Counted from the stretch's first letter, positions 1 to 7,561 are shown. The stretch is 11,279 nt of DNA from Bacteroidota bacterium (GCA_017860335.1 JAFNAU010000034.1:1-11279); one strand, 5' to 3'. Notes: generated by a model from the letters alone, not told the origin. A program made the numbers and translations.

Positions 1-111
1 ATTATCAGCAAACCATGGAATCCGGTTCATGAATCTAAACTGGTGGTACGGTTCTGGATTATTGGCATCATACTGGCTGCAATAAGCATCATCACACTGA
101 AAATAAGATAA
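1..111 (+). CDS. mraY: MraY, C-terminal 36 residues (partial)
   Basis: This is the 3' end of phospho-N-acetylmuramoyl-pentapeptide transferase, the membrane enzyme that moves phospho-MurNAc-pentapeptide from UDP onto undecaprenyl phosphate to form lipid I. Frame 1 is open from the window edge to TAA at 109-111. The tail reads VVRFWIIG, then a hydrophobic helix, and ends in TLKIR. That matches the usual MraY ending, in which a conserved VRFWI segment leads into the last transmembrane helix. The catalytic aspartates lie upstream of the window. It sits 16 nt before murD, as expected in the dcw cluster, and is probably co-transcribed with it. Identification rests on the short tail plus gene order, and both agree. 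Confidence 0.9.
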   Translation: MISKPWNPVHESKLVVRFWIIGIILAAISIITLKIR

Positions 112-127
112 TTAAACTGAATATTAA

Positions 128-1462
128 ATGAAAAAGTTAATCGTACTCGGAGCAGGTGAAAGCGGTGCCGGTGCAGCTGTGTTGGGGAAAAAACAGGGCT
201 ATGATGTTTTTGTTTCGGATATGGGTGAGATAAAACCGGAATACAAGAAGCTGCTTGATGATCATGAAATTAAATGGGAAGAAAAAAAGCATACTGAAGA
301 GTTGATTTTGCAAGCCGATGAAGTAATAAAAAGCCCCGGAATACCTGATAAAGCTCCTATCATTCAGAAACTGAAAGCTCTGCACACTCCGATTATTTCA
401 GAAATTGAATTTGCTGGCAGATACACCGATGCAAAAATGATATGCATCACGGGAAGTAATGGCAAGACTACGACTACCATGCTGATTTATCATATTCTGA
501 AAAACAGCGGACTGAACGTTGGTCTGGCAGGCAATGTGGGAAATAGTCTGGCACTGCAGGTGGCTGAAAACTGTCATGATTATTACGTACTGGAACTCAG
601 CAGTTTTCAGCTCGACGGAATGACCGAATTCAAGGCTGATGTTGCTATACTGCTCAATATCACACCCGATCACCTGGACAGATACAATTATAATTTCCAG
701 AATTATGTTGATTCAAAATTCAGAATTACACAAAATCAGACAGAAAAAGATGCATTTATCTTCTGGAACGATGATCCGGTAATCCGCGAAGAACTTAAGA
801 AAAGAGACATACATGCTACTTTGTTTCCCTTTTCTCTCCAACGTGAGGAAAAAACAAAAGCATTTATCGAAAACGAACAATTAATCATCAAAACACTAAA
901 TACTATTTTCAGTATGCCGGCAAACGAACTTTCACTCAAAGGTATGCACAACACGTTCAATTCGATGGCTGCAGGACTTGCAGCTTCCATTGTCAATATC
1001 CGCAAGGAAAACATCAGGCAATCTTTGCAGGATTTTCAGGGAGTGGAACACCGGCTGGAATATGTTGCTACCGTTAAGAACATAAAATTCATCAACGACT
1101 CGAAAGCTACGAATGTAAACTCCTGCTGGTACGCCCTTCAAAGTATGAAAACACCTGTAATACTCATTCTCGGAGGTACAGACAAAGGAAATGATTATAC
1201 GGAAATAGAAGAACTGGTAAAAGAAAAAGTTAGTGGACTGATTTTCCTCGGAGTTGATAATTCGAAACTTCATAATTTTTTTGATGGAAAAATTGAAAAA
1301 ATAAAGGATGTGAACTCTATGGAAGAATGTGTCAGAGAAGCCTATAACATGGCAAAATCGGGCGATACGGTGCTTCTGTCGCCATGCTGTGCGAGCTTCG
1401 ATCTATTTAAAAATTACGAAGACCGCGGAAAACAATTCAAAATCTGTGTAAGAAATCTGTAA
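128..1462 (+). CDS. murD: UDP-N-acetylmuramoylalanine--D-glutamate ligase MurD
   Basis: MurD is the cytoplasmic ATP-dependent ligase that adds D-glutamate to UDP-MurNAc-L-alanine, the second amino acid of the peptidoglycan stem. The 444-residue length is normal for the family. The N-terminal Rossmann-like UDP-binding domain starts with LGAGESG (7-13). The Mur ligase ATP loop is GSNGKTTT (109-116). The central domain has ELSSFQL (156-162), NITPDHLDR (177-185) and a lysine in VDSKF (near 197) at the position usually carbamylated. The C-terminal domain has GVEHRLE (305-311), NDSKATN (323-329) and the end motif SPCCASFD...GKQF (418-437). The ATG at 128 lies 16 nt after mraY. It has no Shine-Dalgarno sequence, only an AT-rich leader, which is usual in Bacteroidota. 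No defects seen. Confidence 0.97.
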   Translation: MKKLIVLGAGESGAGAAVLGKKQGYDVFVSDMGEIKPEYKKLLDDHEIKWEEKKHTEELILQADEVIKSPGIPDKAPIIQKLKALHTPIISEIEFAGRYTDAKMICITGSNGKTTTTMLIYHILKNSGLNVGLAGNVGNSLALQVAENCHDYYVLELSSFQLDGMTEFKADVAILLNITPDHLDRYNYNFQNYVDSKFRITQNQTEKDAFIFWNDDPVIREELKKRDIHATLFPFSLQREEKTKAFIENEQLIIKTLNTIFSMPANELSLKGMHNTFNSMAAGLAASIVNIRKENIRQSLQDFQGVEHRLEYVATVKNIKFINDSKATNVNSCWYALQSMKTPVILILGGTDKGNDYTEIEELVKEKVSGLIFLGVDNSKLHNFFDGKIEKIKDVNSMEECVREAYNMAKSGDTVLLSPCCASFDLFKNYEDRGKQFKICVRNL

Positions 1463-1481
1463 GAGTTAGATAATCTTACAG
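1457..1481 (+). repeat. Perfect 8-bp inverted repeat enclosing the murD stop codon
   Basis: CTGTAAGA (1457-1464) and TCTTACAG (1474-1481) are exact reverse complements around a 9-nt loop. The murD stop TAA (1460-1462) lies inside the left arm. No run of T follows, so it does not look like a complete intrinsic terminator. It could form an RNA hairpin at the murD/ftsW junction. The function is unknown. Confidence 0.55.
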
Positions 1482-1529
1482 CATTAATCTGAATAAAATA
1501 ACAATTCACCAAATTGAATATAAATAAGA

Positions 1530-2777
1530 GTGGAAAATTTATTTAAAAAATATCTGAAAGGAGACACCATCGTCTGGACGGTTTTCTTTATTCTGTGTAT
1601 ATTTTCAATCGTTGAATTGTACAGCGCATCAAGCACGCTTGCTTTTAAGGCAGCCAATCATACCGCACCAATTATTCAGCATTTCTCGTTCTTATTTGCA
1701 GGCGCTGTCGTTGCATATCTTGTTCACTTAGTGCCATACCGATATATTCGTATTTTAGCTTTCTTCGGACTTTTCATTTCCATTCTGCTATTGATTTATG
1801 TGCTGCTTAAAGGTCCTGACACCAATGATGCCAGCAGATGGATCAGGTTGTTCGGAATCCAGTTTCAGCCTTCCGAACTGGCAAAATTATCCTTGATTGT
1901 GGTTGTTGCTGACTTCATCTCGCGTATCAGGGCAAATCCTGCTGATGAAAAAAGAAATTTCTGGATAATCATGCTTGTAACAGGCACAATTTGTGGATTG
2001 ATATTGCTTGAAAACTTCTCCACAGCAGCTATTTTGGGCCTTACCATCTTCTTCATGATGTTCATTGGTCGTATTTCGTGGAAAAAACTTGTATCTATAT
2101 TGGGTGTCGGAGTTATTCTGCTCATTTTAGGTTATGGGTTGGTAAAAACCGTTCCTGAAGAAAAAATGCCAAATATGTTCCATCGTGCTTATACCTGGGT
2201 AGCCCGCATCGACAGGTCGGCAGAGGAAAGTGATAAGGATAAATATGTGATTAATGATGAAAATCTTCAGGTACAGCATGGTCGTATTGCTGTTGCACGC
2301 GGAGGATTTTTCGGAGTATTTCCCGGCAACAGTGTACAACGCGACTTTTTACCACATGCTTTCGATGATTTTATCTTCTCAATTATCATAGAAGAAATGG
2401 GCTTATTGGGAGGTATTTTCGTCATGTTTCTATACCTGGTACTCCTCTTCAGGACAGGGCAAATTGCCACAGTATGCAAAAGCACTTTCCCGGCAATGCT
2501 TGTTACGGGTCTTGGTTTACTGATTACCCTGCAGGCAACTGTCAATATGTTCGTGGGTTCCGGCTTTGGTTTGGTCACCGGTCAGCCTCTGCCATTAATA
2601 AGCAGGGGTGGTACATCCATTCTGATAAATTGTGTTTATTTCGGCATTATACTGGGTGTAATACGCGAAATAAAGGCTGAAAATGAGAAAAAAACCAAAC
2701 AAAAAGATGATATTGATAAATCCCAACAGGAATCTGACACGGAAGAAGATTATGTGCTGGACATCGAAGAAATCTGA
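1530..2777 (+). CDS. ftsW: Divisome SEDS peptidoglycan glycosyltransferase FtsW
   Basis: FtsW is an inner-membrane SEDS-family polymerase that, with its class B PBP partner FtsI, joins lipid II disaccharides into septal glycan. The 415-residue protein shows about ten hydrophobic segments. It has the family block SRWIR...QFQPSELAKL (102-120). The loop GNSVQRDFLPHAFDDFIF (266-283) contains the aspartate (D280) that aligns with the catalytic aspartate of SEDS proteins. The late GQPLPLISRGG motif is at 351-361. A charged cytoplasmic tail of about 35 residues follows the last helix. The start is GTG at 1530: an in-frame TAA at 1521-1523 blocks further extension, and the first internal ATG is near codon 148, well inside the membrane domain. 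Gene order (murD-ftsW-murG) favours FtsW over RodA. Confidence 0.95.
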   Translation: MENLFKKYLKGDTIVWTVFFILCIFSIVELYSASSTLAFKAANHTAPIIQHFSFLFAGAVVAYLVHLVPYRYIRILAFFGLFISILLLIYVLLKGPDTNDASRWIRLFGIQFQPSELAKLSLIVVVADFISRIRANPADEKRNFWIIMLVTGTICGLILLENFSTAAILGLTIFFMMFIGRISWKKLVSILGVGVILLILGYGLVKTVPEEKMPNMFHRAYTWVARIDRSAEESDKDKYVINDENLQVQHGRIAVARGGFFGVFPGNSVQRDFLPHAFDDFIFSIIIEEMGLLGGIFVMFLYLVLLFRTGQIATVCKSTFPAMLVTGLGLLITLQATVNMFVGSGFGLVTGQPLPLISRGGTSILINCVYFGIILGVIREIKAENEKKTKQKDDIDKSQQESDTEEDYVLDIEEI

Positions 2778-2796
2778 TTAGATTTTCTCAGATTTC
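2769..2796 (+). repeat. Perfect 9-bp inverted repeat enclosing the ftsW stop codon
   Basis: GAAATCTGA (2769-2777) and TCAGATTTC (2788-2796) are exact reverse complements separated by 10 nt. The ftsW TGA is the last codon of the left arm. The sequence after the right arm is ACTGAAAATT, with no T-tract, so it is not a canonical terminator. It opens the 108-nt ftsW-murG gap. The rest of that gap is AT-rich with no ORF and no promoter that I could recognise. Possible roles are RNA processing, partial attenuation, or blocking ribosome read-on toward murG; all of these are inference. Confidence 0.55.
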
Positions 2797-2872
2797 ACTG
2801 AAAATTTAAGTTATAGCATTTTTTATACAATTTACTTATTTAAAAATATTTTCCTGCTATCGGAAATAACTC

Positions 2873-2878
2873 AGGAGG
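2873..2878 (+). promoter_or_regulatory. Strong Shine-Dalgarno sequence of murG
   Basis: AGGAGG lies 7 nt before the murG ATG at 2886, a consensus sequence at ideal spacing. The other dcw genes in this window have only AT-rich leaders, which is typical of Bacteroidota, where SD-led initiation is rare. It supports the ATG at 2886 and independent translation initiation of murG after the 108-nt gap. Confidence 0.8.
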
Positions 2879-2885
2879 CTTAATT

Positions 2886-3992
2886 ATGAAATACATCATC
2901 AGCGGAGGTGGTACCGGCGGACATATATTTCCGGCAATCAGCATAGCAAATGCCATAAAAAAACAGGACAAACAGGCTGACATCTTGTTTGTTGGAGCTA
3001 TCGGTCGAATGGAAATGGAACGTGTTCCTCAAGCCGGATATCCTATTGAAGGATTACCAGTTCGCGGTTTCGACCGTAAGAATCTGCTGAAAAATGTGAG
3101 CGTCATTATCGATTTGCTGAAAAGTACCCGCAAAGCAAAAAAAATCATTAAAAATTTTGCTCCGGATATTGCCATCGGTGTAGGCGGATATGCCAGTGCC
3201 CCGACATTAAAAGCAGCTTCGGGATACGGAGTGCCAACGCTTCTTCAGGAACAAAACTCGTATGCAGGAGTTACCAATAAACTTCTCGCCTCCAAAGCAA
3301 GCAAAATATGCGTGGCTTATGAGGGAATGGAAAAATTCTTTCCTGCTGAAAAAATAATACTAACCGGCAATCCAGTACGTCAGGATTTGTTTGATGTTGC
3401 TGCCAAAGCAAAAGAAGCGTATGAATATTTCGGTTTCAGCCCGGCCAGGAAAACCATCCTGATAGTAGGAGGCAGCCTGGGAGCACGAACCATCAATCTT
3501 AGTATAAAAGATGGTCTGAACATACTCACCAAAAAGGATGTTCAGATCATCTGGCAGACCGGAAAACTGTATGCAGCGGATGCCCGGGCAGCAGCTTCAG
3601 CGTATCAGACGGAAAAACTGGTGGTAACTGATTTTGTTTCGCGGATGGATTACGCGTATTCCATTGCTGATCTGGTTATTTCACGGGCGGGTGCCAGTTC
3701 CATTTCAGAACTTTGCCTGCTGGCAAAACCGGTTATTCTTGTTCCTTCGCCCAATGTCGCAGAAGACCATCAAACTAAGAATGCACTTGCACTGGTCAAT
3801 AAGGATGCTGCAATCATGATTCGCGACTTGGATGCTGCAAGTGAACTTGTACCAAAAACGCTTGAACTGATTAGTGACAATCCTGCCCTGGAGCGTCTTT
3901 CAAAAAACATTCTACAGCTTGCATTACCAAATTCGGCAGACAGAATTGCTGAAGAAGTTTTTAAGATTATAAAAAAAAGTAATAAACACTGA
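2886..3992 (+). CDS. murG: UDP-GlcNAc--lipid I N-acetylglucosaminyltransferase MurG
   Basis: MurG is a GT28-family, GT-B fold enzyme at the cytoplasmic membrane face. It adds GlcNAc from UDP-GlcNAc to lipid I, giving lipid II. The 368-residue protein has the N-terminal glycine loop GGGTGGH (7-13), with the histidine typical of the active site. It also has GRMEMERVPQAGY (40-52), the second glycine-rich segment GVGGYAS (98-104) and LLQEQNSYAG (119-128). The C-terminal donor domain shows GGSLGA (195-200), the UDP-GlcNAc-binding motif SRAGASSISEL (266-276) and EDHQTKNA (293-300). The ATG is fixed by the upstream AGGAGG and the family N-terminus. Its TGA is separated from the murC ATG by 2 nt, so the pair is probably translationally coupled. 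No anomalies in the protein. Confidence 0.97.
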   Translation: MKYIISGGGTGGHIFPAISIANAIKKQDKQADILFVGAIGRMEMERVPQAGYPIEGLPVRGFDRKNLLKNVSVIIDLLKSTRKAKKIIKNFAPDIAIGVGGYASAPTLKAASGYGVPTLLQEQNSYAGVTNKLLASKASKICVAYEGMEKFFPAEKIILTGNPVRQDLFDVAAKAKEAYEYFGFSPARKTILIVGGSLGARTINLSIKDGLNILTKKDVQIIWQTGKLYAADARAAASAYQTEKLVVTDFVSRMDYAYSIADLVISRAGASSISELCLLAKPVILVPSPNVAEDHQTKNALALVNKDAAIMIRDLDAASELVPKTLELISDNPALERLSKNILQLALPNSADRIAEEVFKIIKKSNKH

Positions 3993-3994
3993 CT

Positions 3995-5368
3995 ATGACC
4001 TACACAAGATATTATTTCATTGGAATTGGTGGAATTGGGATGAGTGCTATTGCAAGATACTTCCATGTGAAAGGATTTAAGGTTGCCGGATACGATCGGA
4101 CAGAAACCAAGCTTACTTCCGATCTTCAGGCTGAGGGAATACAGATTACTTTCGAAGAAGCTGTCAGCACTATACCATCCGATTTTCTGGAAAAAGAAAA
4201 AACACTGATTGTGATAACTCCGGCAATTCCGCAAGAGCACGAGCAGTTGGTATATTTTAAGGAACATAATTTCACCATCATGAAACGTTCCGAGATGCTG
4301 GGCGAAATAACCCGTCACAGCAAAGCTATTTGCATCGCCGGAACTCATGGCAAAACCACGACCTCGACCATCACGGCGCACCTGCTGCACCAGTCGCATG
4401 TGAATTGCAGCGCCTTTCTGGGAGGAATTTCCAACAACTACAATACCAATCTGCTCTTGTCGAATGACAGCAACTACGTAGTTGTGGAAGCCGATGAATA
4501 CGACCGCTCTTTTCACCAATTAACTCCGTATATGGCTGTCATCATTTCGGTCGATGCTGATCATCTGGATATTTACGGATCGAAGGAGGCATTTCTCGAA
4601 AGTTTTGAGCATTTTACATCTCTCATTGCTCCGGGTGGCACTTTGGTTATAAACAAGAATGTTCATATTGCACCAAAACTGAAGAAAGGAGTCAGGATGT
4701 TTACTTACGGATTGAACTCAACTGCTGATTTTTATGCCAAAAACATCCGAATGGAAAAGGGTAATATCCTGTTCGATTTTGTAACTCCTTCAGATACAAT
4801 ATACGACGTACGGCTGGGTGTACCGGTTATGATCAATGTTGAGAACAGCGTTGCAGCCATGGCTATGGCCTGGCTCAATGGTGTAACAAATGAAGAAATC
4901 CGAACCGGAATTTCAACATTTTCAGGAATTTATCGCAGGTTCAACATCGTATATAAAACAGATAAAATTGTGTACATGGATGATTATGCACATCATCCAA
5001 GCGAACTCAAAGAGAGTATAAGCTCAATCAGACAACTATATCCCGGCCGGAAAATTACAGGCATATTTCAACCTCATCTTTACAGCCGCACCAAAGATTT
5101 TGCCACTGAATTTGCTCAGTCATTGAGCCAACTTGACGACGTAATTCTGCTTCCTGTTTATCCGGCTCGTGAACTGCCCATCGAAGGAGTAAGTTCTGAC
5201 TTAATTCTAAAAGATGTTACTGCTCAGCATAAAACATTATCGACTAAAGAAAATTTACTAACTTTGTTAGATGAAAAAAATCCGGATGTTTTAGTCACTT
5301 TTGGCGCAGGAGACATTGACAAACTGGTTCCGGAAATAAAAAATTACCTGAAAAAAAGATACAAATAA
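3995..5368 (+). CDS. murC: UDP-N-acetylmuramate--L-alanine ligase MurC
   Basis: MurC is the cytoplasmic ATP-dependent ligase that attaches L-alanine to UDP-MurNAc, the first step of stem-peptide assembly. The 457-residue protein is of normal length. Domain 1 begins FIGIGGIGMS (8-17), the UDP-binding glycine loop. The ATP loop is GTHGKTTT (116-123). The central domain carries EADEYDRSF (165-173) and DADHLDIYG (187-195). The linker region has NVENSVAA (281-288) and RRF (314-316). The C-terminal domain has DDYAHHP (329-335), FQPHLYSRT (358-366) and FGAGDID (436-442). DYAHHP is shared with Mpl, but the length and position between murG and ftsQ support MurC. The ATG follows the murG stop after 2 nt without its own ribosome-binding site, suggesting reinitiation by the same ribosomes. 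Confidence 0.97.
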   Translation: MTYTRYYFIGIGGIGMSAIARYFHVKGFKVAGYDRTETKLTSDLQAEGIQITFEEAVSTIPSDFLEKEKTLIVITPAIPQEHEQLVYFKEHNFTIMKRSEMLGEITRHSKAICIAGTHGKTTTSTITAHLLHQSHVNCSAFLGGISNNYNTNLLLSNDSNYVVVEADEYDRSFHQLTPYMAVIISVDADHLDIYGSKEAFLESFEHFTSLIAPGGTLVINKNVHIAPKLKKGVRMFTYGLNSTADFYAKNIRMEKGNILFDFVTPSDTIYDVRLGVPVMINVENSVAAMAMAWLNGVTNEEIRTGISTFSGIYRRFNIVYKTDKIVYMDDYAHHPSELKESISSIRQLYPGRKITGIFQPHLYSRTKDFATEFAQSLSQLDDVILLPVYPARELPIEGVSSDLILKDVTAQHKTLSTKENLLTLLDEKNPDVLVTFGAGDIDKLVPEIKNYLKKRYK

Positions 5369-5370
5369 AA

Positions 5371-5391
5371 CACCTGTAAAATATTCAGGTG
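5371..5391 (+). repeat. Short inverted repeat after murC
   Basis: CACCTG (5371-5376) and CAGGTG (5386-5391) are exact reverse complements around a 9-nt AT-rich loop, starting 2 nt after the murC TAA. No T-tract follows. A 6-bp stem is short enough to occur by chance. I list it because every wider junction in this cluster has some such repeat. Confidence 0.3.
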
Positions 5392-5408
5392 AGTATTGGT
5401 TAAAAACG

Positions 5409-5421
5409 AATTGTTACAATT
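5409..5421 (+). repeat. 13-nt palindrome just before ftsQ
   Basis: AATTGT and ACAATT flank a single central T, forming a near-perfect palindrome that ends 4 nt before the ftsQ ATG. It could be a small operator-like site or merely an AT-rich coincidence. With only one base at its centre it is unsuited to forming an RNA hairpin without unpairing inner bases. No regulator can be named. Confidence 0.25.
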
Positions 5422-5425
5422 TTAA

Positions 5426-6163
5426 ATGAACAACATTCTGAAATACATATTGCTTTCCGTGGCAGTTTTACTGTGTTTGGGGTATGCAGTATTTGCTGCT
5501 GCCAATGGCAATTCTACTGCAAAAGAACAGGTTTGCTCTGCACTAAAAGTACATATTAACGATTTTGATCACAGGCAATTGATTTCCAATACAGAAATTG
5601 CAAAATTACTCGAGTCGGAAGGACTAAATCCGATGGGTAAAACTCTAAAGAGGATTAAAACAAAATCAATCGAAGACGCCATTGAGAAACATCCGATGGT
5701 GAGACAGGCTGAATGTTATAAAACACCCGGAGGCGAAATTATTGTCAACATTGAACAACGAATTCCGGTGCTTCGTGTTGTCGGATTTGAGAATTACTAC
5801 GTGGATGATTTGCGAAAGCCAATACCCGTTTCTCAGAATTTTGCAGCCTATGTACCTGTGGCTTCGGGCAGAGTAACCAGAAAAATGGCAACCGGCTCCT
5901 TGTTTGATTTCTGTGAGTACATCAACAAAGATCCATTCTGGAATAATCAGATTGAGCAAATTCATATCAATGACAACCTGGATGTAGAACTTGTACCTCG
6001 CGTTGGAGATCATATTGTGATGATGGGAGATTTCAGTCGTTATCAACAAAAACTTGAAAAACTAAAAAAGTTGTATCTTTACGGATTGAATCAAATCGGT
6101 TGGAATCAGTACAAAACCATTGATCTCCAGTTCAAAGATCAGGTCGTTTGTACAAAAAAATAA
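5426..6163 (+). CDS. ftsQ: Cell division protein FtsQ
   Basis: FtsQ is a bitopic inner-membrane divisome protein whose periplasmic part links early cytoplasmic components to FtsB/FtsL and the FtsW-FtsI synthase. The 245-residue product has a very short N-terminus and one hydrophobic segment (about 5-26). A POTRA-like region (about 38-112) includes ISNTEIAKLL (53-62), KTKSIEDAIEKHP (78-90) and EIIVNIEQRIPVLRV (104-118). A beta-rich domain then reaches the end, with KLEKLKKLY (209-217) and TIDLQF (231-236). The pattern of a stepwise helix followed by IEQRxPVLRV is characteristic of FtsQ. Overall sequence conservation in this family is low, so position between murC and ftsA contributes strongly to the call. 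The unusually short cytoplasmic tail (about 4 residues) fits the Bacteroidota form. Confidence 0.9.
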   Translation: MNNILKYILLSVAVLLCLGYAVFAAANGNSTAKEQVCSALKVHINDFDHRQLISNTEIAKLLESEGLNPMGKTLKRIKTKSIEDAIEKHPMVRQAECYKTPGGEIIVNIEQRIPVLRVVGFENYYVDDLRKPIPVSQNFAAYVPVASGRVTRKMATGSLFDFCEYINKDPFWNNQIEQIHINDNLDVELVPRVGDHIVMMGDFSRYQQKLEKLKKLYLYGLNQIGWNQYKTIDLQFKDQVVCTKK

Positions 6164-6190
6164 TTTATTTCCTCTTCAAAAATATCTGTT

Positions 6191-7468
6191 ATGAGTAAAA
6201 ACACAATTGTACACATTGATTTGGGAGGTTCACACATAACTGCTCTTGCAGGCATAGTGCTGGATAGCGGTGAACTAAAAATTTTAGGCGAACAGACACG
6301 TGCAAGCGATGATGTTAAAAGTGGAATTGTGGAAAAAATATCGGGTGCTGCATACAAAATCAACGAAACAACAAAACTACTTCAAAATGCGCTGCGCATT
6401 GATCCTATTACCAGTGTAAGCATCACTGTTAATGCCAAATCAATGAAACAAATTCCGTATACCCTGAAGGCAAATATTAGAAAACCTGTCACTGAAGGGA
6501 TGCTAAAGGAACTCGAAAAAGAATGCAAACAGGAAATAAAAAATGAAAAGACAAATGTAATTGAATGCATTCCTCTGGCATATTACATGGATGGCAAGCG
6601 AATTACCGATCCGATTGGACAAAAAGGATACAACCTCCGTACCGATTATAATCTTATTGTCTGCAATTCGCTGGTGACCGAAACGATTGAACGAAGCATA
6701 GAGCGTACGGGCATTGCCGTGGATTATATTCATCTGGGGATGGAAGCGATAGCTACTGCGGTACTTGAAGAAGACGACCGCGAAAAAGGCTGTGCTATCA
6801 TTTCCTTTGGTTCCACGACCACCACGTTAGCTGTCTATCACGAAGGCGTGTTACAGGAACTGATGGTTGTCCCGTTTGGGGGATATAACATTACCAAAGA
6901 TATTGAAGAACTCGGCATAAGTTTTTCCAACGCCGAACTTCTGAAATGCAAAACAGGCAGTGCCATGGAAGAATTGATTACCAAGCCGGTAAACGTTCAA
7001 ATTCCCAATGTCGATCCAACAAGGGAACCGATACTGATCTCAACCAAATTCCTTTCCACCATTATCAATGCGAGACTTGACGAAATACTCGAACCTATTC
7101 TCGGACAAATTGATCAGATAGCATATCCGCTGAAAGCCGGAATAGTAATTACCGGTGGAGCATCCAAACTGAAGAATCTGAACGAATATCTGACCAAAAG
7201 AACCGGATTACAGGTTCGTGTGGGAAGTCATGCTGAATGGCTTTCGATTGATACAGATCCAAAATATAAAGATCCTGTTTACTCCCAGGCTATTGGAGCA
7301 ATTCTGCTAACCGATGACAAGAAAAAACAGAAAGGGGAAGAAGAAAAGGTTATCCAGTCAAGAATACCTTCCAGAAACATATTTACAAAGGCCGGCTTGA
7401 AATTTAAAGAAAAAATGAACGACCTTTTTGATTATGATGATATAGAACAAGAAAAGTACAATCAATAG
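6191..7468 (+). CDS. ftsA: Actin-like cell division protein FtsA
   Basis: FtsA is an actin-fold ATPase that tethers FtsZ filaments to the inner membrane and recruits later divisome proteins. The 425-residue protein has the phosphate-1 motif HIDLGGSHITAL (8-19). The FtsA-specific 1C/SHS2 region follows (about 85-165). The phosphate-2 motif is IISFGSTTTTLAVY (203-216), and the adenosine motif is VITGGASKLKNL (319-330). After an acidic/lysine-rich linker the end carries a likely amphipathic membrane-targeting helix, about residues 396-415 (NIFTKAGLKFKEKMNDLF), in the place expected for FtsA. The 27-nt gap after ftsQ and the immediate downstream ftsZ are the conserved arrangement. The ATG at 6191 gives the family N-terminus. 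No SD sequence. Confidence 0.96.
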   Translation: MSKNTIVHIDLGGSHITALAGIVLDSGELKILGEQTRASDDVKSGIVEKISGAAYKINETTKLLQNALRIDPITSVSITVNAKSMKQIPYTLKANIRKPVTEGMLKELEKECKQEIKNEKTNVIECIPLAYYMDGKRITDPIGQKGYNLRTDYNLIVCNSLVTETIERSIERTGIAVDYIHLGMEAIATAVLEEDDREKGCAIISFGSTTTTLAVYHEGVLQELMVVPFGGYNITKDIEELGISFSNAELLKCKTGSAMEELITKPVNVQIPNVDPTREPILISTKFLSTIINARLDEILEPILGQIDQIAYPLKAGIVITGGASKLKNLNEYLTKRTGLQVRVGSHAEWLSIDTDPKYKDPVYSQAIGAILLTDDKKKQKGEEEKVIQSRIPSRNIFTKAGLKFKEKMNDLFDYDDIEQEKYNQ

Positions 7469-7501
7469 GTTATTAATTGAAATTTAACATATTAACAAGA
7501 T

Positions 7502-7544
7502 CTGACAGCTTTTGCATAACGAAAAACAATGCAAGTTCTGGCAG
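7502..7544 (+). promoter_or_regulatory. Long imperfect hairpin in the ftsZ leader
   Basis: The 92-nt ftsA-ftsZ gap contains two 16-nt arms, 7502-7517 and 7529-7544, that can pair with 12 Watson-Crick pairs and one G-U pair around an 11-nt A-rich loop (7518-7528). The apical 6 bp are perfect (TTGCAT/ATGCAA). Below them is a small internal loop, then CAG/CTG and CTG/CAG pairs. The structure ends 17 nt before the ftsZ ATG, so it could affect ribosome access or mRNA processing and set FtsZ dosage. Pairing is read directly from the sequence; the function is inference. No recognisable Bacteroidota-type promoter was found in the gap. Confidence 0.45.
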
Positions 7545-7561
7545 TAAAACAACAATAAATT

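Noticed and set aside
3770..4519. 249-codon open frame on the minus strand across the end of murG and start of murC
   Set aside because: It lies opposite two complete, well-conserved genes, spans their junction, has no recognisable domain and is low-complexity in places. It is a shadow of the coding strand.
6147..6156. 10-nt palindrome TTTGTACAAA near the ftsQ end
   Set aside because: It lies in codons of ftsQ, is short and AT-rich, and runs into a poly-A stretch. It is most likely chance.
7469..7561. Bacteroidota-type promoter (TTG ... TAnnTTTG) in the ftsA-ftsZ gap
   Set aside because: A TTTG is present at 7511-7514 but lacks the TA two bases before it, and the nearest upstream TTG is too far away. 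I do not call a promoter.
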